From Effrenium voratum (Eukaryota; Sar; Dinophyceae; Suessiales; Symbiodiniaceae): 64,000 bases of DNA. A model generated the notes under the pieces. It had not been told where the DNA came from. It saw only the letters and a list, made by a program, of their open reading frames with translations, and made no database searches. Of this stretch, positions 43,426 through 53,500 are shown in pieces (positions within the stretch are counted from its first letter, which is position 1; each line of letters begins with the position of its first letter). The stretch is taken from the NCBI GenBank assembly GCA_963377175.1, contig CAUJNA010000191.1, forward strand, positions 180,545-244,544, in the 5' to 3' direction. The translations under genes and the position numbers were made by a program.

Positions 43426-44352
43426 GGGTTTTGTGATAGTTTCTACCTGACCTTAAGCCAATGCACCTTCTTTCGTTGTCCAACGCCGACCATTTCACCA
43501 TTTTCCAAAAGCTCAACCTTTTGTTGGGATATTGGGTCCTTTGTTGGGTCCTTTGTGTTGGGTTCTTTGGGACCTTTTGTTGGGCCGGAAAAAAGTGCAC
43601 CCGGCCCAGCCGTTGGCCGCCCTCACCGCCCTCACCAGGCCTCCGCCGCCATCGAGGCTGCGCACCTGGCCGGCCAGCCGCGTTTGGAGCTGCGGCTTGG
43701 CCCACGAGGCCGGGCGCAGCTTGGAGGCTCCAGTGGAGGGGTGGCAAGCGTCGGTGCGGCCGTGGGTCAAAACCAATAGGATCCCATTTTGGGGTAGGTG
43801 CACCACCCATTTTAGTCGGCATTTTAGTGGGGATTTGGATGTTCACTGGGAGGTACGGGATTTTGACCCATGGCCATGCAATAGACTCTGGATGGATGAG
43901 TGGTATCGTTTTGTTCCTTCAGCCTTCAACCACAGTTTTTGAACTTGATGGAGTTGCCTGCTCGCGTCATTCAGGCTGGACATACGTCATTGACCTCGCG
44001 AATCAGGCGCCGTGTTGGTCGAACATGCGTGATTCTTTGTGCCGTTTTTCCATCGCTGACAAGCTGCTAGTAGCACATGAGGGGCTGGCAATACTCCTGG
44101 CGTTACATGCAAACAATTGTGCAACTGTTTGGTGGAGACAGACGACATCGAAAATGTCGAGAACACGGTGACGGTGGTTGGTTTCATGTGGTGGCCTGCT
44201 ACACACGATGAATGTTGAGTTCCTGAACAAAATTGCCAACATGTCTCATGTATATCCAAGTCAGAGGGACGCAGAGACCTGGGACGCGGGAGCATGACGT
44301 GTGGCCAAGTAGCTTGTCTAAGACGACGCCTTTGTTTTTTTGTTGATTGCAG

Positions 44353-44690
44353 TTTGGATTTGCTGTAATGCGAGTTCAGCAGATGCTGTGGATGGGCAGT
44401 TTGATGCGTACAGCGACAACGATCGGGAATCAGATGCGCGTGCGGTTTTGTTTAAAGTGTGGCCGCTGCTTCCTCAAATGCCATGCCAGTTTGCAGCAGA
44501 AAAGAGTTGTGCAAGGCTTTCTCCCTTTCAGGCAAACCGTTGCCCCGCATCGCATGCGCTGACATGCGCTGAGGTTCAGCTGAACCCCAAGACGCGGAAG
44601 TCGCGCCAGTTCCTTAGCCTTCACATCTGCCGCAACGCCTTCAAGGCAACGCCTTCAGGGCATTTCAAGGCAGGGTTCCAGTTTTTGACT
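44353..44690 (+). CDS. Candidate exon with a strong acceptor, unknown protein
   Basis: GTTTTTTTGTTGATTGCAG precedes 44353. The frame reads VWICCNASSADAVDGQFDAY, SDNDRESDARAVLFKVWPLL, PQMPCQFAAEKSCARLSPFQ and later AEVQLNPKTRKSRQFLSLHI. A second frame is open for the first 200 bases but has poorer composition. It may stop or splice before 44706. No family is recognised. Confidence 0.55.
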
Positions 44691-45456
44691 AGCCCAAGAA
44701 AGACTTAAACCCAGGGGTGGTTTATCCCCCCCCCAAACCCACGAGTGGTTCCTTTCCCCCCAAAAGGAGAACCGAAAACATTAAGTCCATCTTGGGGGAG
44801 TCAATCAGTTGGGGGGAACCCTGCCTTGAAGGTGACATGAGGTGTCCGGTTGCTGCCATAGGCAGCCCCATTGGGCCCAGCCATCGGCAAATCGGCCGTT
44901 TGAGGCCCCATCCGGCGGTCAGAGGCTGTGGCTTCCCCCGTGTCGCCAGAGGCAGCGGCTGCAGGAGTTCCTTGCCTGTTGAGAGAAGGTTTCAGGCCGG
45001 TTTTCGGGGGGCATTTGGGGTTGATGTCATTTTCAGGCTGGGTTTTGCTGGGCATTTGGCTGTTGATGTCATGGGGCACTTTTTGGCGGATGGATTCCAA
45101 AGGTTTCAGGTAGGTTCTAACTAGATTTTAGTGGAATCCGTCTATGTGTCCAGAAAGAATTGCACAGACAGCTTCATCTCCCGTTTCCGGCTAGACCACG
45201 TGGTGTATTGCAGTCAGCCAGCAGGCCAAGACTCAAAGTTGTGCCCTTGAGACAGGCGCCTTGGCTACGCTCCAAGCAGTCTGGCCATTATACTCCTTGA
45301 ACCCTGTTACTTTTGTCCTCAAGACGCTCACATTCCTTCCAACTCCCCTCCCCCCCCGCCCCCCCCCCAAAACAAAAGATCACCCCACCTCCCGCAAGAT
45401 CCGCGGGATCCCTAGAGTTTTCCCACCTCCGCTTCACCTGACTCGTCCTTTCTAAG

Positions 45457-45592
45457 GCGCGGCTCACGGAGGAGGAGCTGGCGGAGACCATCAGGTTCTT
45501 CGCGCCTCGGGCCGTGTCGGGTGTCGGGGGCCGCGTCGGGCAACGCGAAGGCGAAGGGCGAAGCGCCTCCTTTGCTGTCAAGGAATCCCAAG
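45457..45592 (+). CDS. Well-supported internal exon, unknown protein
   Basis: A pyrimidine-rich acceptor (CACCTGACTCGTCCTTTCTAAG) and the donor CCCAAG|GTGAAAG bound 136 nt in one frame: ARLTEEELAETIRFFAPRAV, SGVGGRVGQREGEGRSASFA and VKESQ. It enters in phase 0 and leaves in phase 1. The TEEELAET helix is typical of a genuine protein. No domain is named. Neighbouring exons were not identified with confidence. Confidence 0.7.
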
Positions 45593-45599
45593 GTGAAAG

Positions 45600-46599
45600 T
45601 CAGAAGTGACACGCCAAGGCCCTTTGGACAGCGCGAGAGAAAGGGAGAGATGCGCAACATGCCTTTCTGAAACCAAAGCTCGGGAGCATCAAATGATTTA
45701 AATGGCAGGCCATAGTGGCTTGATAACGCATGTAGCCCCCCGTTGTTGGATACCCGGAACCATGCTTTTGTCCCCTCCAAACCTCGGAAGCTGCATGTTT
45801 CAAACGAAAGCTGCCTAAGGTTGACATGCAGACGCTGCCGCCAGCGCCGCCTCCACCTCCACCTCCCACCATGTCGGAGCACGCTACGGGGCACAGGCAT
45901 GGCTGTGAATGTGAACAAAATGTGGGAAATGAGGCACGCCACGTCAAGAGCATTGCCACAAACGCAGTTCTCAGACCATTGACTTTTGGTTTGGCCGCGT
46001 GCAGTCCTGCTCAAAGAAAGACAAGCGTGCCCCTGTGATATGTTCCCCAAAGAAAGGGGATCTATTTGGGGCAGAGAAAGGACACGAAAAGCTGGCCATG
46101 GCTAGTCCATGCCTCGCAGGAGCCTGTGAGCGGCGGTGCCGGAAGCGCTTAAAAGCGATGGCGTTCCGTGGCTCATCCCATCTGAAGGGTTGCAAAAGCT
46201 CAGGGTCCTGGCCTCGTTAAGGCAGGCGACCTGGGAAATTCGGAGCTGAGCTTTAAACTGCATGCGACAACGCACTGCCAAGGACTTTGGTCGATCTTTG
46301 TGAAGTTGGACCTGTGTGGTTTTCACCAGGCAACGGTGATATTGGGCTGCCGGGTACTTCAAGAGTTCTTGTTGCTCAAAACATGCGTGCTGAGATACCT
46401 TACGCGTAGGCACCCCACATGCACGGACTTCTAGGCTGCGAGGCAGGCTGAAAAGCGAAGCGTGCAGAGTGGCCTGCTCTGCGTTGAGGAGCAAATGCCC
46501 ATTCGCTTGGCCTGCCAGCAAAGCAGCCCGTTCCCTTTGAAAGCCAGTCGGCTGGCTGAAGCAGAAAAAGTTGGAGGCGGACGCCCGGAGTTCTTGCAG
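45600..46599. other. No supported gene
   Basis: A 212-codon minus-strand frame (45412-46050) overlaps the well-supported + exon at its left end and looks like chance. The rest shows no convincing exon. Confidence 0.4.
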
Positions 46600-46796
46600 A
46601 GAGCAACTTGAACATTGCCCGTGAGCTCAAAGGTGACCTCAAGACTTCGAAGGCTATGGCGCGAACCGCATGTCAGGAAGTTCCTTTCAAAAGCGAAAAG
46701 AGCTCACAGAGCGCGGATCTGTTGCCATGGCGGATGATGACTCGTCTTTTGCCTCCACGACCTCGCTGGAGCTGATGCACGAGGCAGGGGCTCAAG
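46600..46796 (+). CDS. Exon region with two coding-like frames
   Basis: From the acceptor GAGTTCTTGCAG (46599) one frame reads SNLNIARELKGDLKTSKAMA and RTACQEVPFKSEKSSQSADL. A second frame over 46670-46796 starts at an ATG and reads MSGSSFQKRKELTERGSVAM, then ADDDSSFASTTSLELMHEAG and AQ, ending at the donor CAAG|GTAGCG. If unspliced, the second frame stops at 46841. The early part probably uses the first frame and the late part the second. No recognised domain. Confidence 0.5.
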
Positions 46797-47109
46797 GTAG
46801 CGAGGCGTTCCTGTCAAACATCTGCGGGTCTCCAAGCTGGTGAAAACAGTGCCCCAGTCGCAAACTCGGTGTGGAACCATGGCAAGGGGAGCCACAGTCC
46901 TGCCTATGTCTCAAAATGGTCTGGATCCATGTGTGTGTGTGTGTCACGTCAGGATGTCGAGGGACAGGAGCGTGCCAGATTCGGCGGCCAGGCGCGGCAA
47001 AGCATCATGCAATATCCACACACATATGTGTATATATATGCATGCACATGTGTGTGTGTAATGCTTTGCTTGTTTTTTGGTTTTACCCCAAATGCACATT
47101 GCTTGTGTT

Positions 47110-47486
47110 TTCAACCACATGCGCACACACACAGATAGACATATATATATATATATATATTTAATATTATATATATATATGAGTAATGCTCTTCCTCTTT
47201 TTTTTTTTAAACCACATGCGCGCGCGCACACACACAGACACACAGACACAGACACAGACACAGACACAGACACAGACACAGACACAGACACAGACACAGA
47301 CACAGACACAGACACAGACACAGACACAGACACAGACACAGACACAGACACAGACACAGACACAGACACAGACACAGACACAGACACACAGACACAGACA
47401 CAGACACAGACACAGACACAGACACAGACACAGACACAGACACAGACACAGACACAGACACAGACACAGACACAGACACAGACACA

Positions 47487-47537
<51 letters not shown>

Positions 47538-47860
47538 ACACACACACACACACACACCCAAACAAACCCACCCACACACACACACACCCAAACAAACCCA
47601 CCCACACACCCACACACACACCCACACACACACACACACACACACCCAAACAAACCCACCCACACACCCACACACACACACACACCCAAACAAACCCACC
47701 CACACACCCACACACACACACACACCCAAACAAACCCACCCACACACCCACACACACACACACACCCAAACAAACCCACCCACACACCCACACACACACA
47801 CACCCAAACAAACCCACCCACACACCCACACACACACACACACACGTATATACACATATG
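47110..47860. repeat. (TA)n, (ACAGAC)n, (CA)n and 40-bp CCCAAACAAACCCACCCACA repeat
   Basis: Nested simple repeats: TATATA at 47137-47180; a hexamer ACAGAC array at 47236-47490; pure CA at 47490-47535; then a minisatellite whose CCCAAACAAACCC word starts at 47557, 47587, 47645, 47685, 47725, 47765 and 47803 (mostly 38-40 bp apart). Asp-Thr, Thr-Gln and Thr-His frames on + and Cys-Val frames on - are products of the repeat. Confidence 0.95.
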
Positions 47861-47871
47861 TACCCTTCGCG

Positions 47872-48235
47872 ACCGGATGTAGTTGACTTAGTGGCACGGG
47901 TTTGTGCGGAAACACGCCAATTGCCCGATGCAGTCCATGGGTCCATTCGGCAGGACTCCGCCGCCCAATCCCCAAGCCGGGCCGAGGCCTTGGATAGAGG
48001 TCGAAGCATCGGGAACAAAAAGAAACAAGACACAAAACAACACACAAAAAGAAGAGAAACAAACAAAACAAAACAAAACAAAACAAACAAAACAAACAAA
48101 ACAACCAATCAAACACAAATCATGTCCCCCCCCCTCCGTTTTGGTGGCCCCAAGGCCAGCGGCATGGCGAATGAGAGCAAGACCAGCATCAGGAAGCTGG
48201 GTGCTGCTGCAGTCCTGTGGCTTCAATTGGGTTGA
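47872..48235 (+). CDS. Possible exons after the CA array
   Basis: Directly after the repeat, and in the same frame, the + strand reads RPDVVDLVARVCAETRQLPD, AVHGSIRQDSAAQSPSRAEA and LDRGRSIGNK. It then passes a (CAAAA)n tract and reads GGPKASGMANESKTSIRKLG and AAAV before TGA. The two protein-like blocks may be two exons, with the A-rich tract as intron. No family is recognised. Confidence 0.4.
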
Positions 48236-48284
48236 TCAAAAGGTCCGTGATACATGGGATGACCAAGCAAGGGAGGAGAACCAT

Positions 48285-48475
48285 TAAGCAAACGATGACA
48301 TGTCCCACAAAGGGAGGCAAACCATAAAAAAGCGACGATGTGTCCCACAATGGTAACTTTCAAAAGTTAGCCACGGTTATTGGAAAACCATTAAACAGAT
48401 TTGATATGTCATGATATGCCCCACGGTCCCATGCGTCCCACAAAATAGTAGCTTTCAAAAGTTAGCCATTCATTC
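48285..48475. repeat. About 95-bp tandem duplication
   Basis: A unit with AAACCATTAA-type start, TGTCCCACAA, then GTA(A/G)CTTTCAAAAGTTAGCCA occurs twice (second copy to about 48470), with a partial third start near 48270. Confidence 0.65.
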
Positions 48476-48574
48476 AAGGCCAGGAATATTGATCAACCCC
48501 ACATGTGCATATCCCATTCGATGCCTATAAGTACAGATATAGTATGGCATTGAAGTGGTAGGACATTTGAGCGT

Positions 48575-48847
48575 GTGGGTATTATTTGGTATTGTAGAGA
48601 TTTCATCAATGCAAGCCTTCCGGTGGAAGTCCCTCAAATGCCAGTAGAGGGTGGACGTGTGCACATGAATGTCATGTGCCCACTTGGTCTCAGGATGGGA
48701 CGCTGTGAGAACGCCTTGGGAGAACGAAGCAGATTATGCAGTGAGGGCTGTATGTTGCCAGACTTTTTCAGAGGTTTGAGAGGTTTGGCAGGGCCCCAAG
48801 TTGAGTTTAAGCACTCCAAGGAACATTGGCAATCTCAGCATAATTAA
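48575..48847 (+). CDS. Open frame of about 90 codons, unknown
   Basis: The + frame reads RDFINASLPVEVPQMPVEGG, RVHMNVMCPLGLRMGRCENA and GERSRLCSEGCMLPDFFRGL to a stop at 48845. Composition is plausible and Cys/Met are frequent. No splice sites are fixed. Confidence 0.35.
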   Translation: MGIIWYCRDFINASLPVEVPQMPVEGGRVHMNVMCPLGLRMGRCENALGERSRLCSEGCMLPDFFRGLRGLAGPQVEFKHSKEHWQSQHN

Positions 48848-49111
48848 TTGTATAGCAACTATCATACATGCATTGCCTCTCAAGCCTTTGAACCTCCATC
48901 TGCGCATATCTGCGTACTTTGTTCAATGTAAGTTGCAGGCACGCGCGTTTATCAGCTTGTTCTTTGGATATCTAAGGACTGGGTGGACTATTCGTATCCC
49001 AGGGTCAATCTGGTTTTGCTCCCTAAGAAATAGGCTTGCAGGCTCCATGTTTGACGCACTCCGCTCGGGGTTCTGAAGGACTGTACCTCACTCCATGTTC
49101 GCTCGCTAGGT

Positions 49112-49312
49112 GTTGGTGACTGCTCTTGCCAGCGTCTTGGTCACCGTGGACACCACAGCATCCACCCCGCGCGTGTCAAGCTCGCGCTTGGAATCGCAGA
49201 CGATCCCTTTGGCTGCGCCTCCACGAGATTTGCAGGCGGGGCCAGGGCAGAGAAGGTCGAAAAGGGCATCGTGAAGAAGACCAAGGGCCCGGAATGCATA
49301 GGATCATCACTA
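49112..49312 (+). CDS. Candidate exon lacking its own ATG, unknown
   Basis: The + frame reads HPARVKLALGIADDPFGCAS, TRFAGGARAEKVEKGIVKKT and KGPECIGSSLRGF. This is good protein composition for over 60 codons with no internal start needed. Boundaries are uncertain. It lies upstream of the glycoside hydrolase gene on the same strand, but there is no evidence they belong together. Confidence 0.45.
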
Positions 49313-49885
49313 CGAGGATTTATGGGCGTACAATTGTCAGGAAACCTTCAAGAATTCACGTGCTAACTATTCATACATATTCATACCAGCTACGCATGGT
49401 GTCCGCTGGCCAGTGTTCTTGGTGCCTCTCACTCGGGTCAGACCGTCCTAGCAGATCCCACGCTCTTCAAGTGCCCCAAAACACAACGAGCATAGGCCGC
49501 GCAAAGCAATCATTGCCTGCACGTGAACTCCTGCGCAGTACCATTTTAACCACCTGTTTGCCACAACAGGAAGACAGCAACATCCGCGATTCGAAGTTGA
49601 AGCTCTTGCATCCAGCTGGGCGCTGAATGAATGAGAATTGCAGTAGTAGGAATCATGCCTTCAAAATGGCCTTTTGAGAGGGATTCGACTGAGTGTTCAG
49701 TGACTTGCGCTTGAACCTTGGAAAGGTAGTCAAAGACTCCAAAGGTTGGTGATGCTGCAGATGTTGGTTTCGGTTTGTGCAAGGTGGTCATTCGCCGCTT
49801 CATGATTTGGCAGTCGGCGCAGAACACCGGGGATCGGCTCACCAGGACGGGGTGCTTTGCACGAGATCATGGGGAACATTTGGGG

Positions 49886-49987
49886 CAGTCCCAGCCAGAA
49901 ATAGTTGTGACCGCCTTCTTAATTCTTTACGTGGTTCTGGGTCGACCATGTTTGTACCGGGTTTTGATTGTGACTCACATGCTGTCA
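49886..49987. repeat. Dispersed repeat, copy 2
   Basis: Begins CCCAGCCAGAAATAGTTG and ends ATTGTGACTCACATGCT, matching 28175-28272 over its whole length with scattered changes. Here too a coding-like stretch follows shortly downstream (50080-50170). Confidence 0.75.
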
Positions 49988-50083
49988 CCAACTCGCCGCA
50001 GAGAAACATAAATGTTCAAGTGCATGAATCGCCAGGAAATGGGATGGGGAGCTGCAGGAGGATTTCCCGTTCTCAGGCTGGGG

Positions 50084-50175
50084 GTGCAAAGGGAGCAACA
50101 GGAGTGCGGCTACGCAAAGTTGGAAGAAGAATAGTTGAGATCTTGCCAAGCTACTTGCGCCCAGAGATGTGTTTT
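50084..50175 (+). CDS. Possible exon, Arg/Gly-rich
   Basis: After TTTCCCGTTCTCAG the frame reads GGAKGATGVRLRKVGRRIVE and ILPSYLRPEM. Short but clean. Function unknown. Confidence 0.35.
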
Positions 50176-50549
50176 CTCAGCTTGCAGGGTTTGCACGAAA
50201 CCCGGAACATGTCCGGATAGACCGACAACCCGACAGAACACAGCTTGTAGCAGGGCATAGGTTTCATCTAGCGGTTTCGCAAGCAGGTGCGCCCATTGCC
50301 AACAGTTGCTTGTGCGGCGGTGCCCGCTTATTTGCCCGTGGCGCCTTCTTAATGTATACAGTGTCGTTGGTAATCTTGCCCCTCATCCTCAAGCAGTGCA
50401 GAGTAACAACCCGACTACATTTGCTCATAAGTAGGTCTTGCAGTATGTTTCCTTTAGACAGGTACACCTTTTCCAGCCAGCACGATTGCTTTGAGCAAAG
50501 AAGAGCATGGACAAATCCCTACGGGAGGGGTGCGAGTTCATAATGTAAG

Positions 50550-53500
50550 GCCCCACGGTGGAAATCTCCAACGAGGCTGGGCAAATCATCGAGGGCTTTG
50601 GCGGTGCCTTCACCGAAGCTGCTGCCATGATCTTTAGGCGCGCTGCGCGGACGGCAATGTCCTAAGGGCGATCTGGTTTCTTGAAATGTGTCTCATCAAA
50701 TCTGCCAACTTTTTTTTTTTTTTTTTTTTTTCCGTCTTTTTCAATCTTGCGATTGCACACTTCTTCATTGCCAGCTTGGGGAATGTGAGTTTGTGTTTAG
50801 AGACTCTATTGTTTGTCATGGTCCTCAGGCATGATGCGCCATTCAGCCCCAGTAACTCAGTACAAGCAGTGTGCGCAGGTTGTTGTGCCTGAAGCGGCCC
50901 ACAAGCGGAGTCGTGAACAATGTAAGCTCAAATCAATTGACAGTTTGCTTTGCGCTTGTCGTTTGAGCATTACACCCGCAACAGTCTATGTGCGTCAGAA
51001 TGTGTGATGCATTCTCGGTAGGATCGACCAGTTTTTAAGCCGGCGGTTCGCCCATTCACCATTACAGTGTGTGTGTAATCCCATGCATTTGGCATGGGCA
51101 TTTGTTTGATTATAAATATATATATATATAATATATATATATATATATAAACATCATATATGCGTATATATTCAGAGTTTCGAACATACCGATAGACCTT
51201 GTTGGATGCGTATGACATGTACTTCCAAAGGTGACCTTGGCCCACAAGAGGTGAAGACCAGGCAAATACCACCCGGCAAGTGCATTTGCGAATTTCTGGG
51301 CTTGTGCTCCGGCAGCAGCTCCCTTGCCGTGCTCCCTTCCCGTGCCCTGCACAGGAAGCTCTCGCCAGACCAGAAGTCTCGATTCTTGGAGGACTACTTC
51401 CATCTTGATGGCCTGGGCTGCTTGACTTTCCGATCATGTGTGGGCGTCGATATTCCCATGCCACACATTCTCAGTGCAGTCGTGTTGTTGGACGTCGAAC
51501 CTGGGAGCGTGTGCCTTTGGCTGTCCTTGCAGACGCATGCAAAGGGAGCTTCAAATTCTGGAGTTGAGCCAGAGGTTTGTCGTGCGCTGTCAGGTTACGT
51601 GCTGGGTCGCACTCACATCAACAGCTGTGATTTTTCCATCGGCAGCTATTCCTTTGACGATACGGACGGCGACGCGACTCGATTGCATGTTGCTGTGCTT
51701 CATATATTCATTTGCTACGTGTTGCCATTCCACGGCAGGAGCACGGCATTCTAGATGTTGCAAGACCGATTCTCAATTGCTGTGAATCTGTGGCTGGCAC
51801 TGTCCAGGTCGAGCTCAAGAAATTCGACACCGACCTGACCCGTGACAAGGAGAATTTGATTCCCCTCATTTGGGCAGCTCAGTACATGGTGAGGCAGGTT
51901 TGGCTGCGGGGCTGAGAACCGGGTTCGCCGCCTTGTCAGGATTTGTGGCTCGACTTGGGATGGGACAAGTAGCCGATGGGTACACCGTGATGGGACTCCT
52001 CATACATGAGTGCTTGTAAGCTGAGGGTTTGACTTTGGGCTAGTCCGTTGCCTTTTCTTGTGTACTCATGGTTACTTTTTTCATTGCCGGCAGGGCACCC
52101 CGCTTCGGCCAATCCGAAGGTTCGCATTTCACACAATGCAACAACTCCTCAGCACTTTCGAAGATGGACTCGTCACCCTCTAGTATAGCAGTCAAGGGCC
52201 AACATGCGTCCTATTTGGCCATGCTGGACTCGTCAAACCTCAGTCCACTCGGAGGGCCACATGGCCATTTTGGGGTGGATGAACATCCATTGCCACCTAT
52301 TTGGATGTTCACCAGGGGTACCTTAGGTTTTGACATGTTTTGACCCACAGCCACGTGGATCTATTCGCTGGCCCGTGCCGGTGCCAGGGCGCAGGGGCGA
52401 GAGCTGAAAATGCTGGCCTCTCCCTGGAGCCCTCCAGCCTGGATGAAGAACCAGACCTGGAACCCGGCCGCGCCAGCCACTTGGACCGAAGAAAAGCAGG
52501 GCCCCGGCTGCCGCGGCTTGGGCGGAAATCGATTTGCGTGGGAGACATGGAAACCACATGTCAGGTGGAAGGATCTGTGATTAAGACGTAGAGGACGCCA
52601 TTTTGTGAATGTGCTTCTCGAGGCTTGTGAAAATGCCTGCGCACTTGGCGTTCCTCTGCAGTTTCTAACGCTGCTAGCAGCCATTTGCAAACTGAGCCGC
52701 ATACAGGCCACAAGTGAAAGACACTGAAAGGGTATCTCGCTCCTGGGCATTGGGCGTAAACGCGCGCAGAATGCCACCAAGACAGGTTTGAGCTCAAGCA
52801 GTTAAAACTGCGCCTCAGTTGTCAACCGAAATAGGCTCAGTTGTCAACCGAAATAGCTTCAGAGAGAATTTGATGGAATCCCATCCACTTGCAATTGTGC
52901 TTGACGTCTAGGGGTTTGAGGCAGGAGCGGCGCAGAAGGCTTCCACTTGCCACTTTCGTGAGTGGTGTGCTGCCAAAAATAGCAGTTTCTATCGTCCTGG
53001 ATTGATCCAAGTCACTCGCAAGTGACAGGTTGGTTGCCCTTCCTTACGCCCTGCAACAGGATGTTCAATATGATTTTAGCAAAGCAAGGTGTGATGGGGA
53101 ACCGGTATGCAAAGTCCACTGCTTCAGGTCCGGCTTATACAGCCTCGCGACTTCTATGATTCTTCATTGTGTCATTATGTTCTGCTCTTTGAGGGGGGGA
53201 GGGGGGGGGCGGCCTCACATTGGCCTCACATTATCCATGCCAGCCCACTGAAGTCATCCTTCGCAGAGGGATTGCGACTTGCACCCGCCGAGACCATGGA
53301 CCACTCGGGCTCGCCATGCCTCAAGGAGGGCATGGAAAGCGTGTGGGCCAAGTATATGGCAAAGTGGGTGGCGTCTTACAAGGCGCGAGTCATATGGTTC
53401 GTGTTGGGCCAGCACACCCGCACCCTTAAATACCGAATTGGGGGAGGGGGGTGACATTAGGCAAAGTCTCGAGCGAGAGGAAGATTGACTGCACCATCTG

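Noticed and set aside
45412..46050. 212-codon minus-strand frame
   Set aside because: Its 3' part overlaps the well-supported + exon 45457-45592, and the rest lacks splice signals.
46944..48116. 390- and 313-codon minus-strand frames of Cys-Val repeats
   Set aside because: Produced by CA and ACAGAC arrays. The ends are ordinary intergenic sequence without splice or start context.
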